Of a DNA stretch of 5,144 bases, positions 1 to 5,144 are shown piece by piece (within the stretch, counting starts at the first letter, position 1; each line of letters begins with the position of its first letter). Source of the stretch: an uncultured Saprospiraceae bacterium (GTDB lineage Bacteria > Bacteroidota > Bacteroidia > Chitinophagales > Saprospiraceae); contig CALGLY010000371.1 in NCBI GenBank assembly GCA_937959095.1, positions 1 to 5,144 of the forward strand, in the 5' to 3' direction. The translations under genes and the position numbers were made by a program. Below the pieces are notes generated by a model. It ran no database searches, had not been told where the DNA came from, and saw only the letters and a list, made by a program, of their open reading frames with translations.

Positions 1-939
1 TTGGCAGCTTACGATTGGATTGCAGCGAATAATAAACTAGACCAAGAAGAAAAAGCATTTCTAAAAAATGAAACCTTTTACGGAAATGAAATAGTAGCCA
101 ATACCCGTAGAATGTGCCTGATGAATATGTATCTGCATAACATTGGAGAGATAGACGGTGACACACCTATCAAGTCAGCAGATGCCTTAATCTCTGATGA
201 TGGTACGCGTGTTGATTATGTCTTAGCCAATCCACCTTTCGGTAAAAAAAGTAGTATTACCATCACCAATGAAGATGGAGAAGCTCAAAAGCAAGACATG
301 AGCTACAACCGTCAAGATTTTTGGGAAACCACTTCCAATAAGCAATTGAATTTTGTGCAGCATATCAAAACGATGCTTAAAATCAATGGGGAGGCAGCCG
401 TTGTTTTACCTGACAATGTGTTATTTGAAGGTGGTGCAGGAGAGAAAGTCAGAAAGCAATTGTTAAAGACAACCGAACTGCATACCATACTTCGTTTACC
501 TACGGGGATATTCTACGCACCAGGTGTAAAAGCGAATGTGCTTTTCTTCAATAACAAACCCGCCAGTAAAGAAGCATGGACAAAAGAAGTTTGGTTTTAT
601 GATTACAGAACCAATGTCCACCATACCCCTAAAAAACGCATGATGCAGATGCAACATTTGCAGGATTTTATTACGCTTTATCAGCCTGAAAATCTAAGCA
701 AGCGAAAGGAAACTTGGAGTGAAGAAAATGAAACAGGCCGATGGCGTAAATATTCTTATGCTGACATCATAGCAAGAGACAAAACTAGTCTGGACATCTT
801 TTGGATTAAAGACAAGAGTTTAACAGACTTAGACAATCTTCCTGACCCAGATATTTTAGCCAATGAGATTATTGAGAATATAGAATCGGGGCTTAGTAGT
901 TTTAGAGCTATTATGGAAACGATTAATGGAAGTGAATAA
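1..939 (+). CDS. hsdM: Type I restriction-modification DNA methylase subunit HsdM (N6-adenine), C-terminal part, 5' truncated
   Basis: HsdM is the SAM-dependent modification subunit of a type I restriction-modification complex. It methylates adenine at sites chosen by HsdS and acts in the cytoplasm with HsdS and HsdR. Visible residues, numbered from the window edge: the FYGNE segment (26-30), typical of the region after the SAM-binding motif; catalytic motif IV NPPF (77-80); the LPTGIFYAPGVKANVLFF stretch (166-183), a family hallmark; and a C-terminal tail with KTSLDIFWIKD (261-271), typical of HsdM. The family is usually about 480-520 residues and only 312 are here, so the N-terminal helical domain and SAM motif I lie to the left. 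The TTG at position 1 is therefore an internal leucine codon, not a start. The gene ends in TAA with no hsdS after it; the next gene converges. hsdS and hsdR must be upstream or elsewhere. The visible part shows no frameshift. Confidence 0.93.
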   Translation: MAAYDWIAANNKLDQEEKAFLKNETFYGNEIVANTRRMCLMNMYLHNIGEIDGDTPIKSADALISDDGTRVDYVLANPPFGKKSSITITNEDGEAQKQDMSYNRQDFWETTSNKQLNFVQHIKTMLKINGEAAVVLPDNVLFEGGAGEKVRKQLLKTTELHTILRLPTGIFYAPGVKANVLFFNNKPASKEAWTKEVWFYDYRTNVHHTPKKRMMQMQHLQDFITLYQPENLSKRKETWSEENETGRWRKYSYADIIARDKTSLDIFWIKDKSLTDLDNLPDPDILANEIIENIESGLSSFRAIMETINGSE

Positions 940-957
940 AATGATGTCTCTTACTTC

Positions 958-988
958 GATAACGGTCATTTACAAAATGACTGTTATC
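958..988 (+). repeat. 14-bp inverted repeat (hairpin) just past the hsdM stop
   Basis: Arms 958-971 and 975-988 pair over 14 positions around a 3-base loop (ACA). The only imperfect pair is G964-T982, a G-U wobble in rightward RNA but an A-C mismatch in leftward RNA. The structure therefore suits a transcript leaving hsdM. It begins 18 bases after the stop codon, where a transcription end or 3' stabilising hairpin would sit. No T-run follows, so it is not a standard intrinsic terminator. Each arm also carries one copy of the AATGACNGTYAYY motif that recurs in the next structure. Confidence 0.6.
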
Positions 989-1010
989 TCGCTTGAAAAT
1001 CAGGCTCATA

Positions 1011-1083
1011 AATGACAGTCACCTGCCTGTTGCACAGCTTGTCTGCTACAAGTAGGCAGGCGGGCTTCCAAGTGACCGTCATT
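1011..1083. repeat. Nested inverted repeat (cruciform-like intergenic element)
   Basis: Outer arms AATGACAGTCA (1011-1021) and TGACCGTCATT (1073-1083) pair with one mismatch. Immediately inside the left one, CCTGCCT (1022-1028) pairs exactly with AGGCAGG (1054-1060). An innermost CTTGT (1038-1042) pairs with ACAAG (1048-1052). A 12-base unpaired segment (1061-1072) sits on the right side only, and part of it offers an alternative extension of the outer arms (AGTGAC against GTCACC). The element lies between the 3' ends of two convergent genes and has no coding potential that I can support. It resembles a dispersed intergenic palindromic repeat (REP or MITE-like), but only a genome-wide search could show that. 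It might also act as a transcription end signal for the leftward gene, whose stop is 28 bases away. Confidence 0.55.
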
Positions 1084-1111
1084 AGAAATTGTCAGACATA
1101 TTGATATCCCC

Positions 1112-3349
1112 CTACAAATTCATCCAATAATTCACCTTCAAGACCAAAGTCTTATCCTTAGGTCCCCACACATCAATCGCATAATTGTCCGTATAGACCA
1201 AAAACAAATCGGAAAGTGGTCGGAAGCGCCATTGGATGCGGCTATTGATGTTGAAATTATCGGCTTGCGTATTGTATTGCAGAAAAGTCGTCCAGAATAA
1301 ATCGCGATTGAAACTAAATTCTAATTTTGGCCCAATCAGTAATAAAGTAGAGCTGCCAATTGCATCGTCAAAAATCAACTCATTCGCCTCGAAGTTGAAG
1401 CCGAAATTCCCCCAGGGCTGCTGTCGATAATTGACCGAAGCAGAAACGCTCTTTCTTTTCCCACTATAAAAACCTCCAATAGAACCACCGAGCCGAAAAC
1501 TAAAATCTTTACGCACATCGGAGCGATATTCTACTTCAAACTCATTCCAGCGATAGCCACCCACTGCTAGCGGATTATCAGTGAAGGTAAAAGGAAACAA
1601 AAGGTAGCGATAAACAGGACTAAAGCCAACAGAAACCCGACTGGTATTAGCCAATGCCAGCTCATAATTCAAGCGAATACGATGACTAAACAAACGATTC
1701 TCCGAGCGTTCCCAATCGCTGATATTGGTGAGATTGAAGCGGTGCGTATTGATTTTTTCGTTTTCTGGAAAGAGCGTATAACTCAAGGTAGCAAATAAAT
1801 GGTCGTAGCCGATTTGAATGACTTCATCCGTCTCTGCATTATATTGATTGAGCTGCTGAATAAAGCCCATATCATCCGAGTAGTTTTTCCCGATACCTGC
1901 AAGATTAGCATAGAAGCGAAAGTTCTGATTGCCCACTTGCGCGATAAGGTGGTAGTAATCATTTTTATTTTCCACGCCATTGCTGTGCGACAAACTATAA
2001 GCAGAAGCGAATCTATTGTAACCATTCTTCGAGCGATAATCGAACTCCAAGCCCATATTTCGCATATAATCTTCCTTGTCAAAGCTGCCATCGAGATACG
2101 CCATGCGATTATGAAAGAAGCCTTTCACGATAGAGCGTCCGAATACATTGTGGCTGACCGCCAATGCGCTATAATTATTACCTGGGTCTTGATCTGCCGA
2201 TTTCGTTTGCAAATTCATCAGTCCCAAGCGCGTGTCTTTGGTCAGGTTGCCCGTCAGTCGCGCACCGTAGAGGATGGGTATGGTCTCGCCATCATCGGTC
2301 AAACCAATCTTTCGAGAAAAGAACGGGCGCATAGGCGGAATACCAAAATCGGAAAATATTTCATTGTTCTCCACAAAGAAAATACGTTGCTCTGGAAATC
2401 GAATATTCACCGTACTCAGGTTGGTCACTTGCTGATCCACATCTACTTGCGAAAAATCAGGATTAATCGTTAAGTCCAAATTGAGGCTACTCGTTAGGGC
2501 TACTTTAGCATCTAGGCCGATGTCCACATTATTCTCCAGAGGCTCATCATTCACGATATCTTTATGCGTAGAGGCAAGCGTATAAGGAATGAGGGCGATA
2601 TTGCTTGTTGATTTCTTCGGAGTTTCATCCCAAATTAGGGAGGCATTATAGCCGAGGTCTGGCCCATAGAATTGCAGCGGCACAGGAGTCCAAGCATGAA
2701 AGCTATTCGTGCGGGTGATGCCGCGATTGAACTGCACGCCCCAAATCGGACTATCGCCATAGCGCAAGGAATTGAATGGAATCGCAATTTCAATGGTATA
2801 GCGATCTTCAAATACTTGGGTTTCGCTTTGCCATATATTGTTCCAAGCCGTATTGAAACCCGAACCGCCGCCACCACTTCTCGTGCCTAAATTGCCAGAG
2901 AGTTCATTGTCAAATTGTACGCCCGCAGAGTTGGTCGCAAAGCCATATCCGTTGGTGCGTTCATTGCCAGGGTCGAAGGAAATCATAAAGGTTTCTCCAT
3001 TCCAAAACGCGCCATCATCCCGTTTGAGGGAAGTTACCAAATATGGGCTTTTCCCATGACATATCACGCCTACGTAGATATTGCGCTCATCGTAGGTCAT
3101 CATCACTTCGGTCTGATCCTCTTGTTCCACCTGCTTGTTTTCTACAGGCTTGATGTAGAAAAAATTAGTCGCTACTTGTGCATTTTTCCAAATACCTTCG
3201 CTCAATTCGCCATCTACTTGGATAGTTTCCGCCGTACGTTTGATGTGATATTGATATTGTTCACGGAAGGTTTTGCCCTTGTCTTGCGCTTGTGTGAATC
3301 CTGCATAAACAGTGCAGAGGAGTAGGAGACTGATGACTGACTTTTTCAT
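1112..3349 (-). CDS. CBM9-like/DUF5916 domain protein, predicted outer-membrane beta-barrel
   Basis: This is a 745-residue exported protein of a family common in Bacteroidota. Residues 1-21 form a signal peptide (MKK, then a leucine-rich core, then TQA before QD). Residues about 40-235 form a carbohydrate-binding family 9-like domain, with the hallmark VDGELSEGIW (45-54). Residues about 240-745 match DUF5916, shown by NPDFSQVDVDQQ (296-307), the RFPEQR..FFVENNEIF segment (317-332) and FFSRKIGL (343-350). The rest alternates polar and hydrophobic or aromatic residues, as in a beta-barrel, and ends in an amphipathic strand (VLKVNYWMNL). Length is ordinary for the family and the frame is intact. 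The biochemical role of DUF5916 is not established; glycan binding or surface transport is inference from the CBM9-like domain. MKKS followed directly by the hydrophobic core supports this start. No clear Shine-Dalgarno or strong leftward promoter is visible. The gene is convergent with hsdM and divergent from the DoxX-like gene, so it appears monocistronic within this window. Confidence 0.9.
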   Translation of the reverse strand: MKKSVISLLLLCTVYAGFTQAQDKGKTFREQYQYHIKRTAETIQVDGELSEGIWKNAQVATNFFYIKPVENKQVEQEDQTEVMMTYDERNIYVGVICHGKSPYLVTSLKRDDGAFWNGETFMISFDPGNERTNGYGFATNSAGVQFDNELSGNLGTRSGGGGSGFNTAWNNIWQSETQVFEDRYTIEIAIPFNSLRYGDSPIWGVQFNRGITRTNSFHAWTPVPLQFYGPDLGYNASLIWDETPKKSTSNIALIPYTLASTHKDIVNDEPLENNVDIGLDAKVALTSSLNLDLTINPDFSQVDVDQQVTNLSTVNIRFPEQRIFFVENNEIFSDFGIPPMRPFFSRKIGLTDDGETIPILYGARLTGNLTKDTRLGLMNLQTKSADQDPGNNYSALAVSHNVFGRSIVKGFFHNRMAYLDGSFDKEDYMRNMGLEFDYRSKNGYNRFASAYSLSHSNGVENKNDYYHLIAQVGNQNFRFYANLAGIGKNYSDDMGFIQQLNQYNAETDEVIQIGYDHLFATLSYTLFPENEKINTHRFNLTNISDWERSENRLFSHRIRLNYELALANTSRVSVGFSPVYRYLLFPFTFTDNPLAVGGYRWNEFEVEYRSDVRKDFSFRLGGSIGGFYSGKRKSVSASVNYRQQPWGNFGFNFEANELIFDDAIGSSTLLLIGPKLEFSFNRDLFWTTFLQYNTQADNFNINSRIQWRFRPLSDLFLVYTDNYAIDVWGPKDKTLVLKVNYWMNL

Positions 3350-3367
3350 AAGGTGAAGGTAGGAATT

Positions 3368-3401
3368 TTGGATTATTTGTTGTTAGAAAAATATATCTTT
3401 G
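3368..3401 (+). promoter_or_regulatory. Bacteroidota-type promoter for the DoxX-like gene
   Basis: TATCTTTG at 3394-3401 is a full match to the Bacteroidota -7 consensus TAnnTTTG. TTG at 3368-3370 lies 23 bases upstream, at the long end of the accepted spacer range. Transcription would start near 3408, leaving a leader of about 70 bases before the start codon at 3481. It lies in the 131-base divergent gap, which shows no other convincing element; a leftward TATATTTT (3395 to 3388) has no matching -33 element. Confidence 0.45.
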
Positions 3402-3480
3402 GATGACTATAAGGATGAATATTTGAGGTTCTTCCACTGGGGACATATCCTTTCATTTATACAGCAAGTAAATTGAAATT

Positions 3481-3819
3481 ATGAATATCAAGAATGTAAT
3501 TGTAGCCTTTTGCAGCTTCTCTTTCTTTATGATTGGGGCAGATAAATTTTTAGCCTTTTTAGAACCTCCGTGCTCTATGCTAGGCAATATTTCGCCGACA
3601 CTTTGGAAAACCCTTGGTGTACTTCAATTTGCTGCGGGTATCCTTATCTGGTTTCCTACATTCAGAAAATATGTGGCTGGCTTCTTTTCGATTTTTATGG
3701 TAAGCTTCACTATTTATCATCTCACCGAGAATACCTATGACATCAGTGGCGCGGCTTTCATGGCTGTTCTTTTGGGGGTGTTGGTTTGGAATCCAAGTTT
3801 TCTAAGCGGTAGGAAATAG
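3481..3819 (+). CDS. DoxX-like small integral membrane protein
   Basis: This 112-residue protein has four predicted membrane helices (about 5-25, 43-59, 64-82 and 88-104). The first helix ends in GADKFLAFLEPP, and the second begins with a KTLGVLQFAAGILIWFP run. This layout, with a G..KF turn after helix 1 and a G.L...AGI.I..P second helix, is that of DoxX-like proteins, a four-helix family whose members mostly lack a defined function. No catalytic motif or cofactor site is visible. The start at 3481 is preceded by A/T-rich sequence with no Shine-Dalgarno, which is normal for Bacteroidota, and the hydrophobic helix begins a few residues later. It is divergent from the DUF5916 gene and 120 bases from the next rightward gene. 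The family assignment rests on topology and short motifs and is therefore moderate; that it is a real membrane-protein gene is more certain. Confidence 0.75.
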   Translation: MNIKNVIVAFCSFSFFMIGADKFLAFLEPPCSMLGNISPTLWKTLGVLQFAAGILIWFPTFRKYVAGFFSIFMVSFTIYHLTENTYDISGAAFMAVLLGVLVWNPSFLSGRK

Positions 3820-3865
3820 ACATTTAAAGTATTCTTCTGTATAAATATTACTAAGACTGTAACTA

Positions 3866-3895
3866 TTGAATGACTTCTCGTTATGCCTATACTTG
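3866..3895 (+). promoter_or_regulatory. Predicted promoter of the OmpA-family gene
   Basis: TTG (3866-3868), a 19-base spacer, and TATACTTG (3888-3895) match the Bacteroidota promoter pattern TTG-N19-TAnnTTTG with one mismatch (C for T at 3892). Transcription would begin near 3902, about 38 bases before the start codon at 3940. The -7 box lies wholly inside the left arm of the palindrome at 3875-3929, which suggests a regulated promoter. Confidence 0.45.
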
Positions 3896-3929
3896 ACTAG
3901 GGTGAGTCTAATCAAGTATAAAACGAGAA
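3875..3929. repeat. Two-part inverted repeat overlapping the OmpA-family promoter (possible operator or leader hairpin)
   Basis: Outer arms TTCTCGTT (3875-3882) and AACGAGAA (3922-3929) are exactly complementary. Inner arms TATACTTGA (3888-3896) and TCAAGTATA (3912-3920) are also exact. A further three pairs (3898-3900 with 3908-3910) follow after one mismatch, leaving a 7-base loop. The left side has a 5-base bulge (3883-3887) and the right a single base (3921). The structure ends 10 bases before the start codon. No T-run follows in either direction, so an intrinsic terminator for the DoxX-like gene is unlikely. If the predicted start site is right, the mRNA contains only the right arm, which favours a DNA-level protein-binding site over an RNA hairpin. 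Confidence 0.55.
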
Positions 3930-3939
3930 AACTCAAACC

Positions 3940-4971
3940 ATGAGATTAATAATCCTTGCTATTTTATGCTGCAATTCAGTAGTGTTTTGTCAAAACCTAG
4001 TACCAAATTCAAGTTTTGAAGAAATAACGGACACCATAACTAAATTCACTAAAAGTAATATTGAGTTTACAAGTAAAATTAAAAACTGGACAACACCTAA
4101 CACGGCTTCTCCTGATTTGATAACGCCTGATTTTAACGAAAAATATGTACAAACGCCCGCTCCTCACACTGGATCGATGATGGTAGGCATCCAAAGCGAA
4201 ATAGACTGGAGCGAATACCTCGGAGTAAGCTTAACTAAAGCATTAACGCCCAGTAAAACCTATCATGTAGCCTACTGGATAAGAAGAGCTGGTTGCATCC
4301 GTCCCAAAATGAACGTAGATCAACCAATGAATAAAAACTTCGGAATACTATTTTCATCCGATTCCATAAAGTCCTCTGATGGAAATATGCTGTTTGCTTC
4401 TCCGCAAATAAATAGTGATACAGAACCATTAATAACCAATAAAGAATGGGTGAAAATCGCTGGTTATTTTACTCCAAAGACGACCTACAACCAACTTTAT
4501 CTTGGTCAATTTCGGAGGGAAGGGGAAGCTCCTTTTAATATGAGAGGATATTTTGTAATAGATGATATTGTAGTGGAAGAAGTAGCTGGATTTGAGTCCT
4601 TAGATAAGGAGAAGGAATTGCCCATTGGTAGTATCATTCCATTGAATAACATCCATTTCATATCAGGATCAACGAAACTAAAAGATGTTAAAGCGCACGC
4701 TGCTTTAAAAGATTTAACTGTTTATCTGACATTAAATCCAGCAATACGAATACGAATTAATGGGCATACCGACTCAAAAGGTAGTGCGCAATCTAATTTA
4801 TTATTGTCTAAAGAGAGAGCAAAGGTCATAGCACAAATCCTTATTCAGCAGGGAATTAGTAAAGATAGCATAGCGTGGAAAGGATTTGGAGAAGCACAGC
4901 CAATTGCCGATAACGAAGCTGTAGAAGGTAGGTCAAAAAATAGACGGGTTGAGTTTGAGATTATTGAGTGA
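3940..4971 (+). CDS. Secreted OmpA-family protein with N-terminal galactose-binding-like domain
   Basis: This 343-residue envelope protein has three parts. Residues 1-17 are a signal peptide (MRLIILAILCCNSVVFC, probable cleavage before QN). The cysteine at 17 does not sit in a good lipobox, so signal peptidase I is likelier than lipoprotein processing. Residues 18 to about 215 form a beta-sandwich domain opening with NLVPNSSFEE and closing with GYFVIDDIVVEE, the pattern of carbohydrate-binding or galactose-binding-like modules in Bacteroidota surface proteins. Residues about 230-343 are an OmpA C-terminal domain: GHTD (275-278), LSKERA (289-294), GFGEAQP (315-321) and NRRVEF (334-339). D278 and R293, 15 apart, correspond to the Asp and Arg that bind diaminopimelate in peptidoglycan. 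The domain is thus expected to hold the protein to the cell wall. No OmpA N-terminal beta-barrel is present. The ligand of the N-terminal domain is unknown. A promoter and a palindrome lie directly upstream. Confidence 0.9.
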   Translation: MRLIILAILCCNSVVFCQNLVPNSSFEEITDTITKFTKSNIEFTSKIKNWTTPNTASPDLITPDFNEKYVQTPAPHTGSMMVGIQSEIDWSEYLGVSLTKALTPSKTYHVAYWIRRAGCIRPKMNVDQPMNKNFGILFSSDSIKSSDGNMLFASPQINSDTEPLITNKEWVKIAGYFTPKTTYNQLYLGQFRREGEAPFNMRGYFVIDDIVVEEVAGFESLDKEKELPIGSIIPLNNIHFISGSTKLKDVKAHAALKDLTVYLTLNPAIRIRINGHTDSKGSAQSNLLLSKERAKVIAQILIQQGISKDSIAWKGFGEAQPIADNEAVEGRSKNRRVEFEIIE

Positions 4972-5031
4972 ATGAAGAGATAAGAAGCAGCGCAGCAATA
5001 CAAAAAAATAGGGCAGTCAAAAAATAAGGCG

Positions 5032-5048
5032 TAAATTTGCCAAGGCAA
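5032..5048 (+). promoter_or_regulatory. Possible promoter -7 box with overlapping short palindrome
   Basis: TAAATTTG (5032-5039) fully matches the Bacteroidota -7 consensus TAnnTTTG and would start transcription near 5046, about 37 bases before the start codon at 5083. No TTG lies at the expected distance upstream, so the -33 element is missing or weak. TTGCC (5037-5041) and GGCAA (5044-5048) form an inverted repeat with a 2-base spacer across the predicted start site, which could be a repressor site. Confidence 0.35.
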
Positions 5049-5082
5049 CCTACAAGCCAACTTAAACAACTATTTTTTTTAG

Positions 5083-5144
5083 ATGAAGAAGATAACCATC
5101 ATAGGAGGAGGTCCTGCCGCATTGATGCTCGCGGCACAGCTAGA
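5083..5144 (+). CDS. FAD-dependent oxidoreductase (flavoprotein), N-terminal fragment cut by the window edge
   Basis: Only 20 complete codons are present. They read MKKITIIGGGPAALMLAAQL, a first beta strand followed by the GGGPAALMLAA dinucleotide-binding turn and helix (GxGxxA/G) of the FAD-binding Rossmann fold. The turn starts six residues after the initiator, as is usual for complete flavoproteins, which supports the ATG at 5083. The IGGGPAALMLAA form resembles the HI0933-like/TIGR03862 flavoprotein group, but a geranylgeranyl-reductase-like or other FAD enzyme cannot be excluded from so little sequence. An 8-T run (5073-5080) sits directly before the start, with no Shine-Dalgarno. It is 111 bases beyond the OmpA-family stop, with its own candidate -7 box, so it is probably transcribed separately. 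Confidence 0.75.
   Translation, partial: MKKITIIGGGPAALMLAAQL

Noticed and set aside
1..3. TTG as a real start codon for the first gene
   Set aside because: The protein begins in the middle of the methyltransferase domain, so the gene clearly extends beyond the left edge.
958..988. Intrinsic (rho-independent) terminator for hsdM
   Set aside because: The stem is good, but TCTCGCTTGA follows instead of a T-run, and the stem is not GC-rich. It is reported as a repeat or hairpin instead.
941..1015. A 24-codon reading frame (MMSLTSITVIYK...) starting one base after the hsdM stop, considered as an hsdS start or small gene
   Set aside because: It runs through the inverted repeat, has no HsdS similarity and no ribosome-binding context, and its sequence is explained by the palindrome.
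958..1083. CRISPR array
   Set aside because: The motif copies alternate in orientation and are unevenly spaced (gaps of 5, 22 and 47 bases), unlike direct repeats with constant spacers.
1799..2473. A 224-codon open frame on the + strand opposite the DUF5916 gene
   Set aside because: It lies wholly antisense to a clearly coding gene. Its protein is low in recognisable domain structure, rich in Ile, Val, Arg and His as expected of an antisense shadow, and no promoter was identified for it.
2915..3325. A 136-codon + strand open frame opposite the DUF5916 signal peptide and CBM9-like region
   Set aside because: It is antisense to strongly conserved family motifs, with no recognisable domain and no convincing start context.
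3261..3446. A 61-codon leftward frame overlapping the start of the DUF5916 gene
   Set aside because: It is out of frame with the signal peptide and overlaps it; composition is not protein-like and no domain is recognisable.
3956..3993. Lipoprotein signal (Cys17) in the OmpA-family protein
   Set aside because: The residues before the cysteine (VVF) do not match a lipobox, and no S/G-rich linker follows. A signal peptidase I site before Gln18 is likelier.

Overview
The window looks like a chromosomal segment of a Bacteroidota bacterium. The evidence is the gene set (a CBM9-like/DUF5916 outer-membrane protein, and an OmpA-family protein with an 'NLVPNSSFEE' N-terminal domain), start codons with no clear Shine-Dalgarno sequence, and several matches to the Bacteroidota promoter consensus (TTG, a spacer of about 19 bases, then TAnnTTTG). 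A class such as Saprospiria, Cytophagia or Flavobacteriia cannot be fixed from this sequence alone.

Layout. Positions 1-939 (+) are the C-terminal part of a type I restriction-modification methylase subunit (HsdM), cut by the left edge. Its gene ends without a downstream hsdS. It converges on a long leftward gene at 1112-3349 (-) for a secreted CBM9-like/DUF5916 protein, predicted to be an outer-membrane beta-barrel. The 172-base gap between them holds two consecutive inverted-repeat structures built from four copies of one 13-base motif. Diverging from the DUF5916 gene is a small four-helix DoxX-like membrane protein (3481-3819, +). Next comes a secreted two-domain OmpA-family protein (3940-4971, +). 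At the right edge is the first 20 codons of an FAD-dependent oxidoreductase (5083 onward, +).

How the genes relate. The three rightward genes are separated by 120 and 111 bases, and each has its own promoter-like sequence, so they do not look like a tight operon. The DUF5916 and OmpA-like proteins are both predicted cell-envelope proteins. Nothing ties the methylase functionally to the rest. No RNA gene, CRISPR array, IS element or complete defence system is visible, and no gap between genes exceeds 300 bases. The least explained parts are the repeat cluster at 958-1083 and the palindrome overlapping the predicted OmpA promoter at 3875-3929.
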